Positions 1 through 10,759 of a stretch of DNA of 64,000 nucleotides are shown here, in pieces. A program made the position numbers and the translations under genes. Source of the DNA: Euptelea pleiosperma (taxonomy: Eukaryota; Streptophyta; Magnoliopsida; Ranunculales; Eupteleaceae). The notes under the pieces were generated by a model that did not search any database, was not told the DNA's origin, and was given only the letters and a program-made list of their open reading frames with translations. Within the stretch, counting starts at the first letter, position 1. Each line of letters opens with the position of its first letter. The DNA lies in the NCBI GenBank assembly GCA_035048495.1, contig JASUTR010000086.1, positions 186,001 to 250,000 of the forward strand. The letters are read 5' to 3'.

Positions 1-1
1 G

Positions 2-211
2 ATGAAAGTACAAACCCTAAAAAATGATATAGGCCATCTTCCTAACCAATCAGACTTTTTAGCTTCCCTAACATCTATACCATTAGAAACTATTTTTGAG
101 CCTTTTGGTGAAAACCTTTTCTTATTAAACCCATCAACCAAAAACCCAATCCCAAAAAGAGTTCAATACGATAACCTACTTCTGAGAGGGATCAAAGAGT
201 ATTTGGTATGA
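2..211 (+). CDS. C-terminal end of a third ORF downstream of pol (env-position ORF, function unknown), partial
   Basis: The frame is open from the window edge to a stop at 209-211, so the protein probably continues leftward; the ATG at 2 is only the first in view. The 69 residues include MKVQTLKNDIGHL, IPLETIFEPF and LFLLNPSTKNP. A and B keep clear relatives on the minus strand (28128-28361 and 40814-41047) with MIVQTLENDLGHF and YTSLETP, but these hit stops just after the LET block. Conservation of protein sequence despite nucleotide divergence suggests a once-coding ORF between pol and the 3' LTR. Athila elements are known to carry an env-like ORF there, but no membrane segment or fusion motif is visible in this short end, so that identity is inference. 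Confidence 0.5.
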   Translation: MKVQTLKNDIGHLPNQSDFLASLTSIPLETIFEPFGENLFLLNPSTKNPIPKRVQYDNLLLRGIKEYLV

Positions 212-635
212 TTACACCAAGAAAAGAAAAGAAAACAAATGGTTTGTGCTGAAAAGAAACATGATCAAAAAGAAAGAATGAAAGGAAAAAGAATTTGAAA
301 AAGGTTGAAGAATATCCAAAAAGACAAAAAATTAGAAAAAGGAAAGAAGAAAAACCAAGAAAATATTACCCCTGGGAAAAATTGCAAAGAATAGTGAGAT
401 ACCCTCTAAGAATTTTTGAATACCAGAATATCCTTCTTTTCTGAACCTATCCTAAGCCTTAATATAACCTATATAAGTCCTATTTGATTCTAGATTTGTA
501 CCATCATCAAGTGTTGAGAATAGAGAAAAGAGAAATTATAGAGTTTGATCCGACGTTCTTAAGTGATATAACATTCCAATCATGAGATCTTAAATCTTCT
601 TATATCCTCCATTCAAGAACTATATATGTGAGACG
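212..635 (+). other. Element E 3' noncoding internal region, left part
   Basis: AT-rich, no convincing ORF. It aligns by eye with the matching part of A and B, for example the block ending in ATCATGAGATCTT near 580-594. It is cut at 635 by solo LTR H. The last five bases (631-635, AGACG) are the left target-site copy; the right copy is 16723-16727. Confidence 0.7.
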
Positions 636-1451
636 TGAAAGTAGGTATTTTCCGCGTCGTTGGTTACGGAAACCCTAACTTCAACACATTTTTAATTTAT
701 CCGAGACATTTAACCTGTAAAATGGGCAATTTTGCATAGTGGCTCGTGTCGGATGTCGATCCGCACTCAGGGGTTAGTGTGCGCAAGTCAAGGACATGAA
801 ATGACGGATTTTTTTTTTCTTAGAAAAGCACGGAGAGATAAGAGTGATGATTAAAGTGATGTTAAAAACATTACTTTTTTATGCTTTTTAGAGAGACTAC
901 GCCACATTCATAAATAAAAATAGACTAAGAAGGAGAATTGGACATAATACTGTAAAATTAAACAAAGCTTTATTCAAATAAAATGTTGAGATACAACTTC
1001 TAATAAAAGAAAACAATAATAAAGTGACTAAGCTAGAAAGTGCTAAAAAAAATAAAGATAAAAAAAATCCTAAGGAGAGGAAGTAGAGAGAGAAGAAGAT
1101 CGAGGGAGGAACTACCTTGGTAACTCACCGAAATCGGATCGTACTTGAGGATGGCAAAGATTTGAATTGACATAGACCATGTATAAAAACTTGATTCAAC
1201 CATGAAGATGGCAGAATCACAGTGGGATGAAGATGCCTTGCAAGGTAGAAGTTGCTGAAGATCCAGGCTTTCGGTGCGTTGCAGACTAGAGATGGAAAGG
1301 TGGAGATGACTACAACTGGTTGCGCCGGCGACAATGGAGGTCATCGGAGTTCCTGGTTCTCGCCAGCATTGCAGATTGCAGCGATGTGGTGAAGGTTTGG
1401 CGATGAAGGCGCAACAGGGAGGAGAGAGCGGTGGAGAACTGGCTGCTACAC

Positions 1452-4400
1452 TGAAAGTAGGGTTTTTCCGTGTCGTTGGATCGGAAACCCTAATCTCAAT
1501 AATATTTGTAATTATCCGAAACTTATTCCTGCAAAAATTAAGAATTCTAGCACAGTGGAAAGTCGGAGTCGAATCCGCACTCGGGATTAGTCGGGTTAGC
1601 GCAAATAAGAACTCATTTAAACATGGGAAATCCTTAAAAACATGGGAAGGTAAGAATGGTGGTTGAGATCAAAACAAGCTTTCTTTAACGAGATTATCTT
1701 AGGCTATTAAAATGTACTAAAAAGAAATAAAAAAAAAAAAAATTACAATATGATAATCAAACTAACTTTATTGATCAAACAATGCTTACAAACATTAAAT
1801 AGAGAAAGAAAGAAAAAACAACTACCAGGCAATTTAAAGAAAAGCTAGAGAGAGGAACTAGTGAGAGAGATAGAGATTGTAGAGAGAGAAACATTTGAGA
1901 ACTAGAGAGAGAAAGTGAATCCTAGAAGGAGAAAAGAATTTTTTTTTTTTTTTTTTGAAAGAGAAAATGAGGTTAGAAAGAGAAATTGAGCTTTAAAGGT
2001 AGAGAGAGAAAATGAGTTAAGAGAGAAAAGCACCTTTGAGACTTACCATGAGCAAGGTTCAACTGGAGATGAGGGTCGGCCATTGAGGAGATTGGCAATG
2101 AGAGTGTAGATCGAAGAAGTGGCTGTTCGGATTGAGATGCTTGCTGGTTTCAAGGAATGGAGAAGAAACAGTGACGGTTGCTTGCCATGAGGGGAAGGAT
2201 GGTGATGCTGGTCTTGAAGAAGGAGAAGACCATGAGAGGTGAATGGACAGCAAGTTTGCAAGCTTGCAACCCAACATTATGATGGCTGGTAACCCGTGGT
2301 GATCGAAAGTTGAGGGGCGGGTTGGTTGAGCAGGGCAACAACGTGAAAGAGTGGAACGGCTGGTGGAGAGGGCGGATGGAGCTGCTGGATGTGGGTCACC
2401 GGTGCTTCACTTCAGGCGTTGCAGGTGAGGACGCCCCTCCTCCTTCTTTCTTTCTTCTCCCTCTCTTTTCTTCTCCTTTCTTCTTTTTTTTCTGTTTTCT
2501 TCTATCGGTGATGGGCAGAGATTGGAGAGTGAGAGAAGAGAGGGCTCCACCACCGGTTTTAATGGTGCCTGCCGGAGTTGCAGGTCCGGCGGTGGTGTAG
2601 TTACAGTAGGAGATCTTCTCCTTTTCCTCTTATAGAAGTGTGGGGATCCGCGATGAGGAGCGTGGGGGTCCTACACGTGTTGTTGGCTTTCTCTTGGGCA
2701 GCAACGATAGGGAGAGAGGAGAACGTGTGGGTGGGGCAGTAGAGATCGTGGGAAGAAAGGAGAGAGAGGGAGGCGGTAGAGATGATGGTGGTGGCTTGCT
2801 GTTGCCGGTTGTGACCGGAGAATGTAGGTATTAACGGAGACGGTGCTTGGAGTTACACCAGGATGCAGTCCGTGTGATCACTATAGCTGTGAAAACCGTT
2901 GAGGAGGGTGGTGGTGTGTTGCAGGTTTAGCCGGAGGAGGAATCAAGGGCCGCAATCCACGGGAGGGTGGTGGAAGAACACGTTAACAGCCTGCAAGAAG
3001 TGCAGGCCGTGAGCGTGCTGGTGTGGGTGACGAGCTCTACCAGACCGTGGGGACCGAAAGAAGAGCTGGGATGAGATGGAATGAAGTGCGTGGAAAAGAG
3101 TAGAGAGATGGGGGTTGAGGACGGTTTTTTTTTTTCTTCCAAGAGAGGAGAGAGGAGTGGAAAAAACCAGAAGACTGGAGGGGCAGCCCCGGTTGAGTGG
3201 ATGGGGGAGACCGTCAAGAGGCCTTCATCCTCCCTTTCTTTTCTTTTTATATTGCTACCCTCTTAGGGTTTAAGGAGGAGGTTGACGTGTAAGAGTTTTC
3301 CCTCTTAACTTGTGGACCCCACCTTTGCAACTTCAACAAGTGGTTTGCTGTCCACTCTTTGGCCCACCATATTCTTGGTCCACTCTTTGATCTTGCTAGC
3401 CCATGACCTTGTTGGCCCACTCTTTGGCCCATCATTCAGCAACCTTGCTCAAGCTCAAACAATTTCATCATACACCGTTTGATCTTTGTGGTCCAGCACA
3501 TGGTCCCACAATTCCTTTATTGATCAACCCGTTTATAGCAATTGTGCCATAACTGAGCCTTTCAAATAGATCTTGTCCGTCGGTGTTTGGTTTTTCATCC
3601 CCATGCGAGATTTAAAAATGGATATGACGCTTGCACTGATAATCTAAGCCGTCCATTGCTTAATATTCCTCCACTATTCATAAACTCGTCGGTTCAACTT
3701 ATATGCTGATCCACAAACTTGGCCTGTGTCTTTTGCCGCGATCTAATCATCAAAGCCCCATCCTACCTCTTCACTGTTCTTTTTGTGTCCTGGCCTACAC
3801 CTTGATCCTATGCTTTGGCAATTTTCACTTTTTTGGCCCATATTCATCTTCCTTTGTGGCTTGTTAACTTGGCCCATTGGCCAACATCTTTGCACGTGAC
3901 CCATTAGTCTTCAGGCTTCATAGATTGTGGTTTGCAGCTAGGTCTACTATTCTTCCAGTTTGGCCGTTCTTCAATTTCACCAACTTCACTGTCTCGGTTC
4001 ATATTTTTGTCCCGCCTAGTTCTTTGATCTCTGATCGTGACTTTCTTGGTTGGTCGCGGCCTGCAAGTCTCGAGAATCATCCGATTGGGTTTCTTGATTA
4101 TCTGCATGGAGACTTCCTGCGATCCTCTTTGTCTTGGTTCATGGATCAGTTGGCTCATTGGTTCCTTGTTCGTCTCTGCTATCCTCTGGCCCGGCATGTA
4201 CTTGGCCTGTATTTTCCTATCATAACTTGCTGGCTCTTTAAGTGGGCTTCTGTGATCGCTCGTGGACCCACAATCCCTAAAATTCTCCAATCGGGTTTCC
4301 TGCGACAAAAGAAGCGCGTAATAAGACTTTATCAGAACGGCTTAATATCTAGACTTCCGAAAATGTGTTTAATGCATGCAAATATACCATTTCGTCCAGA

Positions 4401-4528
4401 AAAGTGTGTTCTACGCAACAGAAGAGACTATTACGTAGAAAAGTAGATAAATAGAGCATTTTACGTAAGAGAATGCAATAACGCTAAAAGGATAATTGCT
4501 TAAAATAAGCACTTTTGAGCGAATATCA
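1452..4528 (-). repeat. 3' LTR of element G
   Basis: A 3077-bp LTR, TG at 1452 to CA at 4528. On the minus strand it holds a TATA-like box (3243-3254, read as CAATATAAAAAG). Upstream of that are repeated GGCCCA motifs (about 3350-3880). A possible U5 intron has donor ATG|GTAAGT at 2046 and acceptor TTTTTGCAG ending at 1529. An inverted repeat GCCTGCA-AGAAG-TGCAGGC lies near 2985-3005. The centre differs strongly from the LTRs of A, B and C, while both ends match. Confidence 0.9.
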
Positions 4529-4540
4529 CAACCCCCAACC
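4529..4540 (-). other. Polypurine tract of element G
   Basis: Reads GGTTGGGGGTTG on the minus strand and directly abuts the TGATATTCGC start of the 3' LTR, the expected position for the plus-strand DNA primer. Confidence 0.85.
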
Positions 4541-5419
4541 AGCATATTGCCAATCCTTGGCGATTAGTGCGAAATAAATGAGCTTAAAAGGGCTCTGCAC
4601 ATGCTGCACACTTTCACATTAGCTCCGGGAAAACACCATTCGTCATATCATTGAATGGATGCAAAAACAGTTACATGTTAGCGAAGAGTTTGAAAGTTTT
4701 GGCAAGACTACAGACTGATAATCATGACCCAGAATAGTCAGACTCTGCGTGTGTGTGTGCTCAACATTCTCATCATCCGACAGTAAAGATTTTCAGATCA
4801 CCTCTAAGTTTTTATGCCTCGACCTCAAATCTCACATGTTTAGCACTTAGAATAGAATCACACAAGAAGGGTTTTCTTCTTTTCTCTCAATTTATATGTG
4901 AGGAGATGTGTTGATATACGAAAGCAAAGATCTCACATATGTATTATTTGAAGGAAGGACATCTTTAACAGAAGAAGATCTCATGATTGGAATACCACTT
5001 CACTCGGGAACGTCAGATCAAACTCTATAGCTTCTCTTTCTCCAATCTCCACATTTTATGATCGTACTATCCTAGAATCAAGTAGGACTTTCCTGGGTTG
5101 TAATGAGGCTTAGGTCAGGTGTAGAAAAATAAAGGTATACAGGATTTCAAAAGATCTTGAGAGGATATCTCTATTTTCTTGCATTTTTCCTGCGGCGTAA
5201 CACCATTATCTGGTTCTTTTTCCTTTTTTTCATATTTTTCTCTTTTTCTTGATATTTCTGAGACTGCTCAATTTCTTTTCAGCACTTTTTCATACTTTCT
5301 TTCCATATTTTGTTTTCAGCTTGAACCACTTTCTTTTTCTTTTGATTCTTCTTCTTTACTTTTCTTTTCATGGTACACCCATATCAGTTATTCTTTTGTC
5401 CATCTCAAAATAAGGGTAG

Positions 5420-7125
5420 TGAAAGTAGGATTTTTCCGCGTCGTTGGTTACTGAAACCCTAACTTCAACACATTTTTAATTTATCCGAGACATTTAACTT
5501 GTAGAATGAGCAATTTTGCACAGTGGCTCGTGTCGGATGTCGATCCGCACTCGGGATTAGTCAGATTAGCGCGATAATGAACATAAAATGATGGGAAATT
5601 TGCAGAGAATGGAACATAATTTTATTCAGATCAAGTTCATTCAATCACAATTGTCTTTTACAGAAAACATTTAACAAAATAACTAAACTAGAAAGCATTT
5701 TAATAAGAGAGGGATGTAGAGAGAGAAAGAGGTCTTGAGAGAGAGAAACTAGAGAGAGAAAGTTAGAAAAGTGTTAAAGAGGAGAGAGAGAAAGTGGTAG
5801 AAGAAGAGAGAAATCTAATCCTAGAGAGAGGTCTAGAGAGAGAGAGAGAAATAGAGAGATAAAAAGAGACAGAGAGGGAGAAACCTAGAGAGATAAAGGG
5901 GGAAGAATTAGTGAAAAAGATAGAGATGGAAAACAAAGATTTAGAGAGAAGGAGAAAGTCTAAAATGACCGAGGGAGAGAAAGGTCGAAAAACATGAGAG
6001 GGAAAATGCTTGACTTACCATGGAAGGTGCTGCAGAATGATGCAAGGCCGAACTAATGTGTTCGGTTATAATGGAGATTGACTGGCCTGGCTATTGGAGA
6101 GGGTAGTAACTAGTGGTTGGCACATGGAGGAGAGCATGCACGGTATTCCGGCCAAGATGTAGGTCGGTGTGGAGGAGATTTAGGAGGCGTGGTGAGGTTG
6201 GTCCTCTCCTCCTCTCTTCTCTTCTCTTCTCTCTTTCCTTTCTTTTTTTTTTTTTTTTTTTTTATATATTCACGCCATTAACGCCGGAGTTGCAAACCTG
6301 CAACTCCGGCCGTGATGTGAAGAAGAAGATGACGGGGCGGTGTGGTGAAATCTCAAGCGGGGAAGATCGTGGTGGAGATGGGTTAACAGTGGCGTCAAAA
6401 GCGTGGAGGATAGGTGAAGAACAGCAACGTGGTTGCTGGTTGGTGGTGGAGGCCGGAGTTGCAGCAGCAACTCCGGTATGATCGTGAAACGAAAAAGAAT
6501 AAGACGCAGCAGAAGAAGGAGAGGAAGAAGAAGAAGAAGAAGAAAGAAGGAGGAAGGGAAGGGAGGAAGAGGAAGGAAGAGAAGGAAGAAGAAGAGGGGG
6601 AGGACCCTCACCAACTTGCTGTGGTGAGGACGGTGGTGGTGGAGGCCGGAGTTGCAGCAGCAACTCCGGTATGATCAGAAAATAAAAAAGAAGGAAAAGG
6701 AGAAGACGAAGAGAAGAGGAAGAAGAATAAGAAGAAGAAGAAAGGAGAAGGACTCACCAGTTGTGCAGGTGCCGTTGAAGCTTGATTGGTGGTGGTTCAA
6801 GGCTGGTTCGGTCCATGTAGGTGGAGGAGCAACAGGTGGAGGAGCAACAGGTGGTAGACGTTACTGGTTTGGCCAGCAACAGGTGACCATTACGACCCAG
6901 TTTGGGTTCGTTTCGGCGTGGAGAATGGAGCAAGTGATGGCAGCGATCCAGTGGTTCCTCTTCAAGAAGAAGAAGAAGAAGAAGTCCGCCGGAGGGGAGG
7001 GGGTGAACCAGTCCGGCCAGCGAGGTGGTTGCTTGCCGGAGCTGCTGGCGAGATGGAGATAGAAGACAGAAGAAAGAGGAAGAAGAAAAAAGAAAGAAGA
7101 AGAAAAGAAGAAGAAGAAGAAGAAG

Positions 7126-7156
<31 letters not shown>

Positions 7157-8331
7157 TACCAAGTGTTGCCGGAGTTGGCTCACCGGAGGAGGTGAGGAAG
7201 AAGAAGGAAGAACCGGAAGATTGGTCTTTTTTTGAAAGGGGGAGGGAACCAACCTCTAGGGTTTCCAAGGGAACCTTTTTTAAAGAGAGAAACCGTGGGT
7301 TTCTCCCTTAGAAACTCACGGTTTCTATTTTGAAAATTTGTCATTTTTTTAAGGTGCGTTTGGTCACCAAGTAAAAACCTACTTTTCTATGGGGAATCTC
7401 CCCAATTAGTGGACCCCCCATTTAATTAAAATTATTTGAAATTCGCGGGGTCCACTAACTGGTCGGACAGCGGGTCGATGAAGATGGGCCCGGCTATTGG
7501 CCCACATGGACTGATGATGTCCATCGTCTCACAAGATGATGTGATAGACATTCTGATAGCGATCGGATCGATGGTGACTTGATTGGGACTCAGATTGGTG
7601 GATCGACGGATCTAGAGAGATCCAACGGTCCGATTGAAGATCCAACGGTCCGATGGAAGATCCAACGGTCAGAAAGCTAAGGGAGATGAGATAGAGCTGA
7701 TGGGCAGGAGTTCTGGGGTTAGGTCAGTAGATTCGAGGACCGAGAGATGAAGAGAGAGAGAGAATAAGGAGAGATGAGAGAAAAAGTATCAAAAAAAATG
7801 GAAAAAAGCACTGGCGGAGGGTCTGGAACCCTGGTCTTCACTGTGACCATCCTCACGCTTCTCCAGTAGAGTCGACTATCATTCTTTGCTGACTCATGTG
7901 GCTTTAAACGCTTTGGTCCGTCTCTTGGTCATTGGCTCTCCTGCTCTCTTCGTTATTTGGGCCGGCTTTTTGGTCCTCTGATTCAGCCCATATTTGGCCC
8001 ATATCTTCTAGTCATAGCATGTGGGCTCTTTAAGCTTTGATAATGGGCTCTCATGATCGATTTGGGCCCACAAGTCTCGAGAATCGTCCCATCGGGGTTT
8101 CCTGCGACAGAAGAAGCGCGTAATGAGACTTTATCAGAACGGCTTAATATCTAGACTTCCGAAAATGTGTTTAATGCATGCAAATATACCATTTCGTCCA
8201 GAAAAGTGTGTTCTACGCAATAGAAGAGACTCTTACGTAGAAAAGTAGATAAATAGAGTATTTTAACGTGGGAGAATGCAATAACGCTAACAGGATCATT
8301 GCTTAAAATAAGCACTTTTGAGCGAATATCA
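5420..8331 (-). mobile_element. Solo LTR I in element G (TSD GGTAG)
   Basis: A 2912-bp LTR, TG at 5420 to CA at 8331, flanked by GGTAG at 5415-5419 and 8332-8336. The uninterrupted sequence ATAAGGGTAGCCAGTCATG is seen in A near 28047, confirming the target. It contains three GGAGTTGC hairpins (6283-6310, 6453-6476, 6646-6669), a GAA tract (about 7105-7155), many CTAGAGAGAGAAA motifs (5700-5960), MSA-like repeats (7621-7670), a tRNA-like module (T-arm 7817-7833) and a hairpin beside a TTTAAA-type TATA box (7293-7321). A possible U5 intron is 5498-6018 (minus); its acceptor is weak (CAAG). Confidence 0.92.
7621..7670 (+). promoter_or_regulatory. Three 20-bp-phased MSA-like sites in LTR I
   Basis: TCCAACGGTC occurs at 7621-7630, 7641-7650 and 7661-7670. 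The third continues with A, giving a full match to the M-phase-specific activator consensus YCYAACGGYYA bound by three-repeat MYB proteins. The sites lie about 340-390 bp upstream of the TATA-like box of this minus-oriented LTR. Binding is inferred from the motif alone. Confidence 0.5.
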
Positions 8332-9406
8332 GGTAGCCAGTCATGCTTCGTAGCTATACTGGATTTTAGGTTGATGGGTTTACAAAGAAAAGGCTTTTAT
8401 AGAAGGGTTCAAGGGGTTTCTAGTGAAGTATAATTCAGGTGAGTGAAAAGGCTGAATGGTTCAGAAAAAATGGCCTAAATCATTTTCTAAGGTTTGCACT
8501 ATCATGTATACTGTCTTGACTGGATACAGAGAAGGTTCTGTCGTAGTAATCCAATGTTGATGTCGTTCCGAGTTTTATGATCGAAGCAAAAGATAATGAG
8601 ATCTCTCAACGAATATTGTGGGCATGAAGAATAGTGAGTCATCTTGTGACTCAGAATTGTTGTATAACACTCTGAATTGATTAAAGGCTCAAAAGCTCAC
8701 TGGGTTAGGTCTCCACAATTATTCTCGCAGGATCTCTAGAATTTCTAAACTTAGGATGACTCTGATATTGATAGTTTACAATTGTGCCGAATATGAGTTT
8801 TTCTGAGTTTTCAAACCTGCTGTAGTCACGCTTGAATTGACTCAACACTAACTTTAAACAAAAATTGACATCCTCAATACTGACTTAACGGAGGTTTTTA
8901 GCTAATCAAAGTCAGGGTATTTGACACATTTTTTTGAAATTCTAGAAAACTTTTGGAGAACATCGGAAATTACCCCAAAAACAACATTTTTATTTTTTTA
9001 TTTTTTTTATCAAAATGAAGACATGAGTTTTGGTAAATACCCACCCCCAACCAAAATACAGCACCGTCCTCGGTGCTCATGACCGGGACATAAAATGATA
9101 AAAATTCAGTGATGATGATGCAAAAGTTCAGGAAGGATGTTACCAAGTCGGCAGAAATTCGACAGTGTTTGGTACCTGATGATCGGGAGAATGAATGTAC
9201 CTGCATTTTCAGAGATATAACAGTAATAACAAATGCATGAGACTCATGTATTCTAGGAATATCGGAATTGCCTTTTCGAAAGTACTAAGTTTTACGTCTT
9301 CAGCCAGACATGACGGGGGTATATCAAGTACCCCCAACCAGGATAAAACTCATGGAGACTGAGTGAATCTGCAGTCTTCCTGACACCTAAGGTGGAATGG
9401 AGACAA

Positions 9407-10759
9407 CTATCCTATCCCTTGTCTAGCTAGACCTGTGTAGAACAGGTCTTTTTCAGTGTAGACTGAGAGAAGGGCATTGAGCACTCTGAGCAGACCGGCA
9501 AAAGTACGGAGTTGATCTAGGAGGGATCGAAGCTTCTTAGTAAAGATTGAGAGGAGAGTAGGAGTGGGTTCTCTGAGCAGACCCGCAAAAACATTTAGTT
9601 CAGCGGAGAGGGATAGAAGCTTCTCAGTAAAGACTGAGAGGAGAGTAGTAGTGGGTTCTCTGACCGTGGTTAGCAGAGCCGCAAACTCATTGAGTTTTGT
9701 GGGAATGTATCTGAATAGAGCAGACTCCTGCAGATCAGTAATACCAGAAATGTTGGACTCCGAGATGAAGTCAGACTCAAAGTGTTCTTGACACTTGGAT
9801 AATTGAGCTTCGGGAGAGTCCTGAATTAGACTCTCTACGGCACACGGGTCATCGATAATATCGACGTAGGGTAGCGGGTGAAAACTGTTGACCTCTTCCT
9901 CGATGTTTCCTAATGTGATAGGGATGTTCCAATCCCTGCACTCAATATGTTCTTCCTCGGTGGGGATTGGTAGGTCCAGGACAGCGGGAGTCCCATGTTC
10001 TAGACATGGCTCATCAGTGAGAATGTCTGCATCCAGGGCAAAGGAAGAATTATCAGAGATAGAGATGGAACTGGGTTTCTCTGGGCTCGGTCTAGAAGTT
10101 GATGCTGTTAAGGGCACCAAAGATTGAGACTCGGGTTCATCACTATTGTTGCACAATCCAAGGGAGGTGGGGAGGAACGGTAGATCAATGACAGTTGGGA
10201 TCCTACAATCGAGACACAGCTTAGTGTCATGAAGATCGACATCAGGGTCAGCAGAGGGAGAGTGAGAATTAGGTTGCTCTGAGGTAGGTTCAAGATTTGG
10301 TGCTGTTAAAGGCACCGAAGATGGATACACTGGCTCCTCAATAGTCTGGCTCGATCTAGGGGTGGGTACAACTTCTATTTCTTTCTCGCAATGCCTGTAC
10401 TGGGTCCAATTGTGCGGCTCCTCATTATAGACAATGGCCATATCATTCTCCTCAGGATAGGCTATAGGTGGGCTAGTGAAGTTGACTTCCTCTCTCTCAT
10501 TTTCTAATTGAACTAAACGTTGCTCAAAGCTTTCCATAGATTGCTGTTGTTGGTGCTCTAGACTTTGGAAATACTGTTGTTGCTGGGCAATGTACTGAGA
10601 GAGAAGGTCCTCTAGACCGGGTGTAGTAGCCAACGGAGGTGGTTCAGCCAAGGGGAGCTGAGGTGCGAATTCTTGATTGTAGTCCGACTGGGTATGAAAG
10701 TTGTAAGGCAGAGTGGAGTCTGGGACTAGCTGCTGACTCTGGAAATCCTGAGGGCCCAC
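9407..10759 (-). CDS. Element G gag/protease-derived ORF, downstream part (450 codons) with repeated tail
   Basis: The first codon in frame is GTG, with TGA just upstream, so this is the continuation of the 10726-11247 frame after a one-base shift near 10750 rather than a separate gene. Residues 25-95 are Q-rich (EHQQQQSMESFEQRL) and match the spacer after the zinc knuckle in B. Later blocks resemble the protease segment: CRIPTVIDLPFLPTS and GTPAVLDLPIPTEEEHIECRDW correspond to B's [12 protein letters not shown] and HIGCRDGN. The catalytic DLGAS block is missing. PCAVESLIQDSPEAQLSKCQ corresponds to the protease-RT linker of B. The last roughly 110 residues are three degenerate copies of a leucine-rich unit (FAGLLREPTPTLLSIFTEK-like) absent from B. 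RT, RNase H and integrase are gone. Role unknown. Confidence 0.65.
   Translation of the reverse strand: MGPQDFQSQQLVPDSTLPYNFHTQSDYNQEFAPQLPLAEPPPLATTPGLEDLLSQYIAQQQQYFQSLEHQQQQSMESFEQRLVQLENEREEVNFTSPPIAYPEENDMAIVYNEEPHNWTQYRHCEKEIEVVPTPRSSQTIEEPVYPSSVPLTAPNLEPTSEQPNSHSPSADPDVDLHDTKLCLDCRIPTVIDLPFLPTSLGLCNNSDEPESQSLVPLTASTSRPSPEKPSSISISDNSSFALDADILTDEPCLEHGTPAVLDLPIPTEEEHIECRDWNIPITLGNIEEEVNSFHPLPYVDIIDDPCAVESLIQDSPEAQLSKCQEHFESDFISESNISGITDLQESALFRYIPTKLNEFAALLTTVREPTTTLLSVFTEKLLSLSAELNVFAGLLREPTPTLLSIFTKKLRSLLDQLRTFAGLLRVLNALLSVYTEKDLFYTGLARQGIG

Larger units (their letters stand above)
4541..9406 (-). other. 3' noncoding internal region of element G, interrupted by solo LTR I
   Basis: Sequence at 4541-5419 and 8337-9406 corresponds to the region between pol and the 3' LTR of A and B. 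It keeps polypurine-like copies at 9330-9339 and 9041-9052 (minus), an AGCACCG/CGGTGCT hairpin just beside the second, and paired TGAGTCA/TGACTCA sites at 8635-8641/8647-8653. The downstream ORF seen in E is present only as decayed traces. The pol-to-noncoding junction lies close to 9407. Confidence 0.7.

Noticed and set aside
3877..4446. A 189-codon plus-strand frame repeated identically at 14340-14909
   Set aside because: Both lie in the two LTRs of element G, antisense to the element. Identity follows from LTR duplication, not coding constraint; the composition is noncoding-like and there is no recognisable domain.
636..4528. A single 3.9-kb LTR
   Set aside because: A second LTR start (TGAAAGTAGGG) at 1452 is preceded by TACAC, which recurs at 14992-14996, so 636-1451 belongs to solo LTR H and 1452-4528 to element G.
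6860..7270. Glu/Lys-, Phe- or Ser-rich proteins in LTR I
   Set aside because: These are translations of GAA/CTT repeats in several frames on both strands; no start context, conservation or domain.
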